In this document: positions 7,695 to 15,863 of the stretch, one piece after another
Numbering within the stretch: the first letter of the stretch is position 1
How the letters are laid out: each line of letters begins with the position of its first letter
Source: Clostridiales bacterium
GTDB lineage: Bacteria; Bacillota; Clostridia; Christensenellales; Aristaeellaceae
Direction of reading: 5' to 3'
Assembly: GCA_015056255.1 (NCBI GenBank)
Contig: SVGP01000017.1
Location: 1 to 64,000, forward strand
DNA length: 64,000 nt
Translations under genes and position numbers: made by a program
Notes under the pieces: generated by a model
The model's database searches: none
Seen by the model: the letters and a program-made list of their open reading frames with translations, nothing else
Told to the model about the DNA's origin: nothing

Positions 7695-8179
7695 ATCCGT
7701 TTGAAATCCGCCCGCTTACGGTGAACGATGCGGAAAAAGCATATGCCCTTTTATCCGCCTGTTTTCCGATGCCCGGGGAATTCAAGGACACGGTCAACAA
7801 CCTTTCAAACCCCATCACCCGCGCCATCGGGATGTTTGACGGCGAAAATTTAATCGGCTACGGCGCGTTCTGGCTCTTAATGGAGGAGGCGCACGTTACG
7901 CATGTGGCGATTGATGCATCCCTTCGCGGGAAAGGCCTTGGAAAAAAGATCATGCAGTATCTTATTCAGCATGCGTCCGACTGTGGGGCGAGGTTTATGG
8001 AGCTTGAATGCAGGCGGGGAAACGATGTTGCGCTTTCGATGTATCATAAGCTCGGATTTTTGCGCGTAGGATTCAAAAAGAATTATTACCCGGACACGAA
8101 TGAGGACGCGGTGGTATTGGCGCTGATCACTATGCCCGCGCCAAACTACGAAAACGACCCGTTTCTTACCCGGGAATAG
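7691..8179 (+). CDS. rimI: Ribosomal protein N-acetyltransferase RimI
   Basis: 162 residues, GNAT fold. It acetylates the N-terminus of ribosomal protein S18 or similar substrates. The acetyl-CoA loop is RGKGLGKKIM (about residues 77-86), followed by the RimI-type NDVALSMYHKLGF and the C-terminal YYPD block. The ATGA overlap with tsaB and the classical tsaE-tsaB-rimI order support the call. A 20-residue C-terminal tail (MPAPNYENDPF..) is extra. Confidence 0.9.
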   Translation: MNPFEIRPLTVNDAEKAYALLSACFPMPGEFKDTVNNLSNPITRAIGMFDGENLIGYGAFWLLMEEAHVTHVAIDASLRGKGLGKKIMQYLIQHASDCGARFMELECRRGNDVALSMYHKLGFLRVGFKKNYYPDTNEDAVVLALITMPAPNYENDPFLTRE

Positions 8180-8269
8180 GAATCAAAACGGAATTTCGCA
8201 TACAAATTTACATTGACAGTATATAATAAAAAGTTGTGTTCAATCGAATTTTGATAGGAGGCGTTTTTC

Positions 8270-9049
8270 TTGGAGTTTCAGGGTTCTCATGGAAAAATGC
8301 ATTATGAGGTTGCCGGATCCGGAGACAGAACGCTTCTCCTTTTGCACGGCTGGGGCGGGTCGACCGAAAACTGGATTCCCGTCGTGCGTGATTTTCAAAA
8401 GGATTTTACCGTCGTAAACGTGGATTTTCCGGGCTTTGGGTTAAGCCCCGAGCCGGAAACGCCCTGGTCGGTCACGGAATACGCGCGCTTAGTGCTTGAA
8501 TTTATCCATTCGCTCAACGTCGACGGCGTTTACGTGATGGCGCATTCCTTTGGCGGACGCGTTGCGCTTCTTTTGTCCCAGATGGAAAGCAGCGTTATCA
8601 TTAAGCAGGTTCTGACGGGCGCGGCGGGTCTGCCCCCGAAAAAAAACGCTTCTCAGAAAATGACGGGCGGCATCATCCATGCGATGAACGGCATGATGGA
8701 CAATCGGCTGACGAGAAAAATGCTGGGCGATGAAAAGGTTTCCGCCCTTCGCGAAAAGGTCAGAAGCCTTGTAGGCTCCAGCGACTACAAAAAGGCCTCG
8801 CCCATGATGCGCGAAACCTTTAAGCTGGTCATTAATCAGGATCTCACCGACTGCTTAAAGAGCGTAACTGCCTCAACTCTTCTCATCTGGGGCGAAAACG
8901 ATACCGCGACCCCGCTTTGGATGGGTCAGACGATGGAAAAGGAAATCAGAGACGCAGGCCTTGTCGTATTTGAAAATGCGGGCCATTTCGCGTATCTTGA
9001 GCAGTATCCGCGCTTTAAGGCAATTTGCGAAAAATTCCTGATCGGCTAA
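8270..9049 (+). CDS. Alpha/beta hydrolase
   Basis: 259 residues from a TTG with GGAGG eight bases upstream. Oxyanion-hole motif LLLLHGWGGSTENW; nucleophile elbow MAHSFGGR with Ser near residue 93 (first Gly replaced by Ala); acid in WGENDTATP; His in AGHFAYLEQYP. The triad is complete, so it is probably an active esterase or related hydrolase, cytoplasmic, substrate unknown. It is followed after 13 bases by the Mur ligase gene, so it may serve cell-wall precursor metabolism; that is inference. Confidence 0.85.
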   Translation: MEFQGSHGKMHYEVAGSGDRTLLLLHGWGGSTENWIPVVRDFQKDFTVVNVDFPGFGLSPEPETPWSVTEYARLVLEFIHSLNVDGVYVMAHSFGGRVALLLSQMESSVIIKQVLTGAAGLPPKKNASQKMTGGIIHAMNGMMDNRLTRKMLGDEKVSALREKVRSLVGSSDYKKASPMMRETFKLVINQDLTDCLKSVTASTLLIWGENDTATPLWMGQTMEKEIRDAGLVVFENAGHFAYLEQYPRFKAICEKFLIG

Positions 9050-9062
9050 TGGAGGAAACAAC

Positions 9063-10706
9063 ATGTGGTGGTTACTGATTTGTGAAGTGGTGGTCGCGTG
9101 CCTTTTAACGCTTGCGGCCTCCCGATATTTCATTCACATGCTGCAGCTGGAAAGCTATCAGCTGGACGGCTATATGCGCTGGCTTAAAAAGGATAAGGCC
9201 AACATGTTCGGCTGGACATTCCAGACGGGCGTGGGCGCATCGGTGGCGTTTTACGTTCTGCCGGTCGTCATTTCCATGTTCATTACCGGTGAAAGACAGA
9301 AAAGCTCCGTGATTTCCTCCGTTATCGTGATGGCGGTCACGGTTGCGTATTCCGCCTATATGATCTATAAGGATTTTGGCCGCACGCAGAAAAAGCCGCT
9401 TGTTTTCACAAAGCGCGTAAAAAGGCTGTATGCGGTGCTCGTTGGGGTTACGGTCGTTATATCCGCGCTGATTGCGCTGATCTTTGGCCGCAACGATACT
9501 GCAAACGCCAAGCGCGCCGTATTGTATTTGTCTCCCTATCTGCTCCTTGCCGCGTGTCCCTTTGTAGTGATGCTGGCGGGCCGCCTTGCCCAGCCCATCG
9601 AGGACAATATCAATCATTCCTTCTTCTTAAAGGCGCAGGCGAAGCTCAATTCGCTTGACAAAATGAAGAAAATCGGCATTACCGGCAGCTACGGCAAAAC
9701 CTCCACCAAGTACTGCCTCGCCGCGATTCTTTCCGAAAAATACAAGGTTTTCTATCCGAAGGCGTCCATCAACACGCCCATGGGCCTTTCCAAGGTCGTA
9801 AACGAAGAGCTGACGGACGATATGGACGTGTTCATCGCTGAAATGGGCGCGCGCCACGTGGGCGACATCAAGGAGCTTGTGGAGCTTGTGCATCCCGAGT
9901 TTGGCATGATCACCTCCGTCGGCCCCCAGCACCTTGAAACCTTCAAAACCGTGGAAACCGTCGCAAACACCAAGTACGAGCTGATCGAAGGCCTTCCCAA
10001 GAACGGAAAAGCCTTCTTCGCCGCCGACGGTGGCGAGGTCGATAAGCTCTATAACCGCTGTAAGATTCAAAAATTCCGCGCCGGCCTTTCCGACGGCTAT
10101 CTCGATATGCGCGCCGAGGACATCGAAGTGGGCGCGTTCGGAAGCAGATTTACCTTAATTGAATCCGACGGAAACAGCGTAAAGGTTGAAACCAAGCTTC
10201 TTGGCCGCCACAATATTTCAAACATCGTGCTTTGCTGCCAGGTGGCGCGTCAGGTTGGCATGAGTCTAACCGAAATTGCCGAGGGCGTTAAGCGCATAAA
10301 GCCTGTAAAGCATCGCCTTCAGCTGATTTCTGGCGCTATGAACGTCATTGACGACGCGTTCAACTCCAACCCCGTCGGCGCGAAGGAAGCATTAAACGTT
10401 CTTCACTCCTTCCCCGGCAGACACCTTGTCATCACCCCCGGTTTTGTCGAGATGGGCGAAAACGAGGATAAATTCAATTACGAGCTGGGCGCGCACATCG
10501 CCAAAACCTGTGACGCAGCAATTCTCGTCGGCCCCAAGCACACTGCTCCCATCCGTCAGGGCATGCTGGACATGGGCTTTGATGAGAAAAAGATTCTGGT
10601 TGTCAATACTTTGGACGAAGCCGCCAAGAACATTCCCGTGTTCGCCTCCAATGGCGACGCGGTGCTGTTTGAAAACGATCTTCCGGACAATTACACCGAA
10701 AAATAG
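9063..10706 (+). CDS. Membrane-anchored MurF-like Mur ligase
   Basis: 547 residues, about 100 longer than a usual MurF. Five hydrophobic segments occupy the first ~190 residues. The Mur ligase body follows: P-loop ITGSYGKTSTK (near 200), NTPMGLS, FIAEMGARHVGDI, ETVANTKYELIEGL and the MurF-type DDAFNSNPVGAKEAL, with FNSNP where MurF has YNANP. It is predicted to add a dipeptide (D-Ala-D-Ala) to the UDP-MurNAc tripeptide, but the membrane part suggests work at the membrane or on another acceptor. ddl lies 17 bases downstream, which fits MurF activity. The next-best reading is a Mur ligase of a non-peptidoglycan pathway. Confidence 0.8.
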   Translation: MWWLLICEVVVACLLTLAASRYFIHMLQLESYQLDGYMRWLKKDKANMFGWTFQTGVGASVAFYVLPVVISMFITGERQKSSVISSVIVMAVTVAYSAYMIYKDFGRTQKKPLVFTKRVKRLYAVLVGVTVVISALIALIFGRNDTANAKRAVLYLSPYLLLAACPFVVMLAGRLAQPIEDNINHSFFLKAQAKLNSLDKMKKIGITGSYGKTSTKYCLAAILSEKYKVFYPKASINTPMGLSKVVNEELTDDMDVFIAEMGARHVGDIKELVELVHPEFGMITSVGPQHLETFKTVETVANTKYELIEGLPKNGKAFFAADGGEVDKLYNRCKIQKFRAGLSDGYLDMRAEDIEVGAFGSRFTLIESDGNSVKVETKLLGRHNISNIVLCCQVARQVGMSLTEIAEGVKRIKPVKHRLQLISGAMNVIDDAFNSNPVGAKEALNVLHSFPGRHLVITPGFVEMGENEDKFNYELGAHIAKTCDAAILVGPKHTAPIRQGMLDMGFDEKKILVVNTLDEAAKNIPVFASNGDAVLFENDLPDNYTEK

Positions 10707-10723
10707 AAAGGAAGAAGCCTTTT

Positions 10724-11935
10724 ATGAAACTGAGACTGGCCGTTGTATATGGAAGCCGCGCTTGTGAACACGACGTTTCCATCATCTCCGCCCTGCAGGC
10801 CGCGCAGAATGCAGACAGAAACGAATACGACGTAATCTACGTCTACATCGATAAAAACGGTGAATGGTATACCGGCGAACGCCTTCAGGACATCGCCTTT
10901 TACCGAAATTTTGATCCCCGCGCGGTTATTCGCGTGTTGCCCATGGGCGCAAATGGAAAACTGCGCCTGATGCAGCATCCGGACGACAAGCTTTTCCCCA
11001 TCGGAAGACTTCGTCAGATTGCAGAGGCCGACGTGGTCATGCCCGTTATGCACGGCATGAACGGCGAGGACGGCACGCTTCAGGGCATGCTGGAGCTCTG
11101 GGGCGTTCCCTATACGTCCGCGGGCGTTTTGGGCTCATCCCTCGGCATGGATAAAATTGCCATGAAGCGCATGTTTAAATCCTACGGTCTTCCCGTGCTG
11201 GATGATACCACTGTCGATCGCGCCGAATGGAAAAAGGACAGAAAGGCCGTCATCGAAAAGGTGAAAAAGGCGCTTCCCTTCCCGGTTTACGTAAAGCCTG
11301 CCAACCTCGGCTCCTCCATCGGTATAAACCGTGCCGATGACGAAGTGGGTCTTGAAAACGCCATCGACATCGCCGTTTCTTACGACAGACGCGTGCTGAT
11401 TGAAAAGGGCGTTTCTGATCTTATGGAAATCAACTGCTCCGTGCTGGGATACGGTGGCGAGGCGGAAGCCAGCGTTACCGAAATGCCCGTCAGATGGACC
11501 GATTTCCTTTCCTTTGAAGAAAAGTATCTGCGCGGCGCAAAAGGCGGCGCGAAGGGCGGCAGCAAGGGCATGACCAGCCTCGACAGGCAGATGCCCGCGC
11601 CCATTTCCAAAGAAATGACCCAAAAGGTCGAAAGCCTTGCCATCGCTGCGTTTAATGCACTCGACTGCAAGGGCGTGTGCCGAATTGACTTTCTCGTCGA
11701 CAAAAAGACAAACGAAATCTTTGTCGGCGAAATCAACACCATTCCCGGCTCCCTTTCCTTCTACCTCTGGGAAGCCAAGGGCGTGAAATTCTCCGCACTC
11801 ATCGATAAAATGGTCGAGTATGCTTTCCTCGCCAACGCAGACAGAAATGAAAACGTATTCTCCTACACCTCCTCCATCTTAAACGGCTCCGCCGGAACCA
11901 AGGGAACGAAGGGCGCTAAGGGAACCAAGTTCTAA
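10724..11935 (+). CDS. ddl: D-alanine--D-alanine ligase
   Basis: 403 residues against the usual ~350. It joins two D-Ala for peptidoglycan precursors; ATP-grasp fold, cytoplasmic. Motifs: VVYGSRACEHDVSI at the N-terminus, VMHGMNGEDGTLQG, YVKPANLGSSIGI, VLIEKGV, CRIDFLV and GEINTIPGS. Two Gly/Lys-rich insertions are odd: GAKGGAKGGSKGM in the omega-loop region after EEKYLR, and a C-terminal tail ending GTKGTKGAKGTKF. The ligase follows the MurF-like gene and ends in a strong terminator. D-Ser or D-Lac specificity cannot be excluded from sequence alone. Confidence 0.9.
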   Translation: MKLRLAVVYGSRACEHDVSIISALQAAQNADRNEYDVIYVYIDKNGEWYTGERLQDIAFYRNFDPRAVIRVLPMGANGKLRLMQHPDDKLFPIGRLRQIAEADVVMPVMHGMNGEDGTLQGMLELWGVPYTSAGVLGSSLGMDKIAMKRMFKSYGLPVLDDTTVDRAEWKKDRKAVIEKVKKALPFPVYVKPANLGSSIGINRADDEVGLENAIDIAVSYDRRVLIEKGVSDLMEINCSVLGYGGEAEASVTEMPVRWTDFLSFEEKYLRGAKGGAKGGSKGMTSLDRQMPAPISKEMTQKVESLAIAAFNALDCKGVCRIDFLVDKKTNEIFVGEINTIPGSLSFYLWEAKGVKFSALIDKMVEYAFLANADRNENVFSYTSSILNGSAGTKGTKGAKGTKF

Positions 11936-11945
11936 AAATTAAGAA

Positions 11946-11987
11946 AACAGAGCTTTCTCAGAAAAACCGGGACAGCTCTGTTTTTTA
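11946..11987 (+). terminator. Intrinsic terminator after ddl
   Basis: AACAGAGCT and AGCTCTGTT arms around an 18-base loop, then six T. Confidence 0.85.
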
Positions 11988-12006
11988 CGAAAAAATTTTG
12001 GATAAG

Positions 12007-12092
12007 ATAGCGCGGGCGATCGATGATCGCCCCTACATGATCGTTGTGTGTCTATCACTACATGTAGGGGCGGTCATTGACCGCCCGCGTTG
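12007..12092. repeat. Large inverted repeat (family P1)
   Basis: CGCGGGCGAT..ATCGCCCCTACATG faces CATGTAGGGGCGGTCA..GACCGCCCGCG; two hairpins in mirrored orientation that could also fold into one long stem. It lies between the ddl terminator and the converging anti-sigma gene. Confidence 0.8.
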
Positions 12093-12133
12093 ATTTATTG
12101 ACGCTTTACGGATATGAAGCTGCCTTCTTCTCC

Positions 12134-13345
12134 TTATCGAATGCGGCAAAGCGTCAGCTTTTCGCCTGTATATTCGCCCTTTTTGAAAAGGTGCAGGGTG
12201 ATTTCATCGGGGAAGGCTTCGGCGGCTGAGAAGATATAGGTCTTTTTAAATCCGTTTTCGATTTCGGTTTCGTGCCCGCCGAAGAAGAAGGCAAGCGAAT
12301 TTTCACTCAGCGAGAAATCAATCTGGCCGCCGGTTGTAGTGTCCATAATGGCTTCCGTGCTGCCGTCTGCGCAGGTGGGGCAGAGGTAATCTTTGTTCAT
12401 TTTGATGGCTTCTTCATATTCCAGCGCGATGGCATTTTGCATGCCGGAGCAGTTGGGGTCGGTGTGCAGGAATGCGCCGAATTGGGTTGCGTAGTAGGTG
12501 GTTTTGGGGGAAAGCGTCATGCCCGGGCCGGTGCGTGCATAGGCGTAATCGATTTCAAGATAGGACGCGAAGGGCGTTTGGGTGAGAGTGACGTTTTTTA
12601 CGGCAGCATCCGACAAAGCCGCGTCGGCGTTCAGATAGACAGCCTTTTCGCTCTCGGTTTTCAAAAGCGTGAAGGCGGCCTTGCTTCTGTCTTCCTGTTC
12701 GTCAAAGAGCCACAGGATCAGTTCATCCGGCGCAAGTTCAATGTCTCTTAAGGTGATGGGGCAGAAAATGTAGAACCTGTATTCGCCTTCATCCGTCAAC
12801 TGTATGCCTTGAATGTACGTGCGGTCGATGTCGACGTTTTGGCTGTCACCTGCGGGTTCAAGCATCGGAAAGCCGACTTTAACCGGATGTTTTCCTTCCT
12901 GATTGGCCTTTATGCGCGAAACAAGCGCATCATCCATAAGGTCGCTTATGGGGAAGGACAGCGCAAATTCTTCGAAGTTTGCGGGAACGACGGACACTAC
13001 CGCGCGAATGGCTTCGCCGTCGTATACCGCCTGAACGATCTCCCATGTGGAGGCTTCTTCCTCACAGATCAGAAGACTCGTTTGAATGGTTTTTTCCGCA
13101 TTTTTAAGCGGAATTACCCCAGATTCATCCTGATAAAGAAAATCCATAAGGCCGAATTTGCTTCCGGCTGCAAAGGCTGTGCCTACAATCAGCACGAAGG
13201 CAGCAGCCAGAACCCAGATCCTGGTGATTTTTGTATGCTTCATTGCTTTTTCCTTTCCGAGCGCCATCAGCGTTTCTTCCACGCGTTTGTGGAATACCTC
13301 GCTCACAGGCTCATACGCTTTTTCAAACTCAATCTGCTTTTTCAT
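12134..13345 (-). CDS. Membrane anti-sigma factor-like protein
   Basis: 403 residues. A short cytoplasmic part (about 1-38, with EVFHKRVEETL) precedes one membrane segment (about 42-62, WVLAAAFVLIVGTAFAAG) and a ~340-residue outside domain resembling DUF4179-type anti-sigma factors. Within the outside domain HTDPNCSGMQNA and, 20 residues later, CPTC form an H-C-C-C cluster that could bind metal. The start overlaps the stop of the sigma gene by four bases, the usual pairing in which the membrane protein holds its ECF sigma factor until a signal is sensed. The signal is unknown. Confidence 0.8.
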   Translation of the reverse strand: MKKQIEFEKAYEPVSEVFHKRVEETLMALGKEKAMKHTKITRIWVLAAAFVLIVGTAFAAGSKFGLMDFLYQDESGVIPLKNAEKTIQTSLLICEEEASTWEIVQAVYDGEAIRAVVSVVPANFEEFALSFPISDLMDDALVSRIKANQEGKHPVKVGFPMLEPAGDSQNVDIDRTYIQGIQLTDEGEYRFYIFCPITLRDIELAPDELILWLFDEQEDRSKAAFTLLKTESEKAVYLNADAALSDAAVKNVTLTQTPFASYLEIDYAYARTGPGMTLSPKTTYYATQFGAFLHTDPNCSGMQNAIALEYEEAIKMNKDYLCPTCADGSTEAIMDTTTGGQIDFSLSENSLAFFFGGHETEIENGFKKTYIFSAAEAFPDEITLHLFKKGEYTGEKLTLCRIR

Positions 13346-13812
13346 TGTTCCACCTCCGATTCGAGAAGCGCTTTCAGCTTTTTTCTGCCGCGGGACAGCT
13401 GCGATTTGACGGTGCCGGTCGGCCTTTTGAGAATGAGCGCGGTTTCGTCAAGGCTGTAGCCGTTTACATGGTATAAAACGATGGGCAGGCGATATTTTTC
13501 TTCGAGCGCGCCCAACGCAATCTCGATTTCTGCGTTTTCGGGATTGGGCGCAGGTATGTTTTCCGTAAGCTCGCCTGTTCGATGGCTTTTTCCTGACCGG
13601 ATCAGCATTTTGCACTCGTTGATCAATATTCGCGTAAGCCACGTATCAAAATGCGCCTCGTTTTTGAGTTTTGTAAGGCTTCTCCATGCATGTAAAAGGG
13701 CTTCCTGCACGCAGTCCGCAGCGTCCGCGTCGTTTTTCAGAATACAGACGGCGGTTTTATATAACTTTTTCTCGAGCGCGCGCACCCGAGACGAAAATTC
13801 ATGAAGCTCCAT
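13342..13812 (-). CDS. ECF RNA polymerase sigma factor
   Basis: 156 residues from the ATG at 13812, with GGGAG seven bases upstream; an upstream in-frame ATG at 13878 lacks this. Region 2 is visible as LYKTAVCILKNDADAADCVQEALLHAWRS read in parts (DAADCVQEALLHAW is the core-binding helix), and region 4 as EEKYRLPIVL, GYSLDETALIL and GTVKSQLSRGRKKL for -35 recognition. It forms a two-gene operon with the anti-sigma factor. No autoregulated promoter could be identified. Confidence 0.92.
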   Translation of the reverse strand: MELHEFSSRVRALEKKLYKTAVCILKNDADAADCVQEALLHAWRSLTKLKNEAHFDTWLTRILINECKMLIRSGKSHRTGELTENIPAPNPENAEIEIALGALEEKYRLPIVLYHVNGYSLDETALILKRPTGTVKSQLSRGRKKLKALLESEVEQ

Positions 13813-14080
13813 TGGTTTTCTCCCTTCGTTTTCCTGCCGGCATCCATTAGATGCATGCGGTGGGGGCGTAGGTTTCATTCGAAGGAAATTTTATATAAAA
13901 TCGCTGATTAGAATGTAGGGCGGGGGCTTGCTCCCGCCGAAATAGCTAAGGTGAAAAACGGCTGCTGTTTATGAATGATAGACATACGAAATAAAACCCT
14001 CTCAGTCGGATGCGTCGACAGCTCTCCCGGAGGGAGAGCCAAGGATCCAAATAGCCTCTTCATGGTTTTACTAAAAATTT
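13813..14080. repeat. Spacer with two palindrome families
   Basis: No gene. 13914-13939 is a P1 palindrome (GTAGGGCGGGGGCTTGCTCC..). 14018-14044 carries the second family (P2), CTCTCCCGGAGGGAGAG then CCAAGG. The rest is AT-rich without recognisable sites. Confidence 0.65.
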
Positions 14081-14118
14081 GAGCTGACGGGAAATTTTGT
14101 TTCCCGGCAGCTCTTTTT
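14074..14118. terminator. Bidirectional terminator
   Basis: GAGCTGACGGGAAA / TTTCCCGGCAGCTC with TTTTT on the plus side and AAATTT on the minus side. It ends the VanY-like gene, whose stop is at 14119. Confidence 0.75.
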
Positions 14119-14781
14119 CTATTTCAGATATTCTTCAAGGGTGATGTTGTTTCTGTAGATGTATTCCGCTGCGTCCACGCCCACGTAGCGGTAGTGCCAC
14201 GGTTCGTAGGATATGCCTGTAATGTGGGATTTATTGGCGGGATAGCGCTGGATGAAGCCGTATTTGTACGCGTTTGCGCGCAGCCATTTGTATTGCTCGG
14301 TGTTTTCAAAGCCGTCTGCGCTGTTCATGGCGGTTACGTCGAAGCACAGGCCCGTCTGGTGCTCGCTTGCGCCGGGCGTCTGAGCGTAGCCGGGCTCGCT
14401 TTCGGCATAAATTTCCTTCTGGCGTTCATAGGAGCGATAGGCGCTGGTGACGATAAAGCCGTTCACGTTTTCAAGCTCAGCGGCGTAGAACATTTCCTGC
14501 ATGGGTTCATAGGCTTCCCGCGCCATGTAGATGTCGCTTGACGCCAGCCGGAAGGAATGGCGCATCTCGTAAAGGTTTACCAGATCCTGCGGTACATAAT
14601 CGGCGGGCAGCAGGTTTTCAGCGTTTACGAGCAGTATATTCCGATTTCGGGATGCTGAGTCTGCGCCCTTGTCAAAGCCGGTTTTGTAGCCGACTGCGTA
14701 GGCTGCGCAAATAAGCAGAATGAAGATCGCGGCATAGGTCAGCATGCGCTTCAGCGCGTTGTTTTTCTTCGGTTTCAGCAT
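14119..14781 (-). CDS. VanY/DacB-type D,D-carboxypeptidase
   Basis: 220 residues from the ATG at 14781 with AAGGAG upstream; a longer frame reaching 14943 only reads through the preceding gene. A membrane anchor (about residues 12-32) leads to a peptidase M15B domain: SAYRSYERQKEIY, GASEHQTGLCFDV (metal ligands His and Asp) and PWHYRYVG (Glu-less form of the W-H motif; the third ligand is this His). It trims terminal D-Ala from wall peptides outside the cell. The gene starts 37 bases after the kinase gene and probably shares its transcript. It is not in itself evidence of vancomycin resistance. Confidence 0.88.
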   Translation of the reverse strand: MLKPKKNNALKRMLTYAAIFILLICAAYAVGYKTGFDKGADSASRNRNILLVNAENLLPADYVPQDLVNLYEMRHSFRLASSDIYMAREAYEPMQEMFYAAELENVNGFIVTSAYRSYERQKEIYAESEPGYAQTPGASEHQTGLCFDVTAMNSADGFENTEQYKWLRANAYKYGFIQRYPANKSHITGISYEPWHYRYVGVDAAEYIYRNNITLEEYLK

Positions 14782-14818
14782 AGATGGTCTCCTTGGTATA
14801 GATTTGGAGGATTGTATT

Positions 14819-15859
14819 TTAGAAGGCGACGTCCGCTTTTTCGCGGATGGAAAACGCTTCAAAATAGCGGTTTTCCATGGGAATCCATTCGTTTTTGAAA
14901 CACTGAAGCATTTTTTCGCCGTTTCTTGCGCGGATGCGTTCAAGCTGTGCTTCCGGATCGACGGAGAGGAAGATTTTGAAATCGTAATCCTTTTCGAGCG
15001 TCGGATGACAGGAATAGGAGCCCTCGACGATAGAAAGGGGCGCGGGCGCGCAGGAAACGGGTTCGGACAGGGCCATGACGGAGCAATCGAACGGACGGAA
15101 GGTGAAGGGTTTGCCCAAAAGAAGCGGGTTTAAAACGTCCGTTCTGAAGCGCTCGTAGTCCACGTTTCCGCCGGGCTCCGAAAGACGCTCCTTCGTGCGC
15201 TTAATCGGCGGCAGAAAAAAGTCGTCCATGTGGTATACGGGCGCGCTTAAGACGCTTGAAAGGAGACTGGAAAGCGTGGTCTTTCCGCTTGCGCACATGC
15301 CGTCGATGGCGACGATCACGGGATTTTTTTTGTTTTTGAGCGATTCGAGCTTTGAAATAAGGGGGAGAGCTTTCGCATATTCCGCTTTGATCACGCGGTA
15401 GGCGGGTTTGTATGCCGTGCGGTAGGTTTCTGTATGGCTAACGGGCGCAAAATCGCCGGACTCGAACTTGGAAAGCGCACAGGCGACGTCGTTTTCTGAA
15501 GGCGCAATGCGTCCCTCGCGGGAAAGGGATTTGAGATCCTCGGCATATGCGAAAAACGTATCTCTGTCATCGGAAACCGCCTCTGCGCTTAAGACAAACA
15601 TGCGCGCAGCGGTTTCACTCGAAATCGGAATCCCGCCGCTGTTTAAGTGAAGGCGCACATATCCGTTTCCAATCTCCTCCGTAAAAACGCGCGGCGTTTT
15701 CGCTTCGCATTCGCTTTTCACGCGTTCATACGCGCTTTTAAAGTCGTTTACCATGTGGCCGCAGCCGAACGCGCTCTGATAGGCGAGCTTTACAAAGTCC
15801 TGCGCCTGCATAAGCGGGTATTTTTCCTGATGAACAAGTGCGACTTTTTGAAAATCCAC
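14819..15859 (-). CDS. P-loop kinase with unknown N-terminal domain
   Basis: 346 residues from a GTG at 15859; its GGAGG lies within the last codons of the vanW gene. The C-terminal half is a uridine/pantothenate-kinase-like P-loop domain: AIDGMCASGKTTLSSLL (about 187-203), then YHMDDFFLP and a lid-like RIRARNGEKML. The N-terminal ~170 residues (HQEKYPLMQAQDFVKLAYQ, FGCGHMV, GYVRLHLNSGGI) are a separate domain that I have not seen named. It is probably a cytoplasmic small-molecule kinase with unknown substrate. The position between VanW and VanY genes hints at envelope metabolism, but this is weak. Confidence 0.75.
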   Translation of the reverse strand: MDFQKVALVHQEKYPLMQAQDFVKLAYQSAFGCGHMVNDFKSAYERVKSECEAKTPRVFTEEIGNGYVRLHLNSGGIPISSETAARMFVLSAEAVSDDRDTFFAYAEDLKSLSREGRIAPSENDVACALSKFESGDFAPVSHTETYRTAYKPAYRVIKAEYAKALPLISKLESLKNKKNPVIVAIDGMCASGKTTLSSLLSSVLSAPVYHMDDFFLPPIKRTKERLSEPGGNVDYERFRTDVLNPLLLGKPFTFRPFDCSVMALSEPVSCAPAPLSIVEGSYSCHPTLEKDYDFKIFLSVDPEAQLERIRARNGEKMLQCFKNEWIPMENRYFEAFSIREKADVAF

Positions 15860-15863
15860 CGTT

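Noticed and set aside
8213-8227. TTGACA and TATAAT before the hydrolase gene
   Set aside because: The boxes are only three bases apart, so they cannot form one promoter; neither has a good partner at 16-18 bases.
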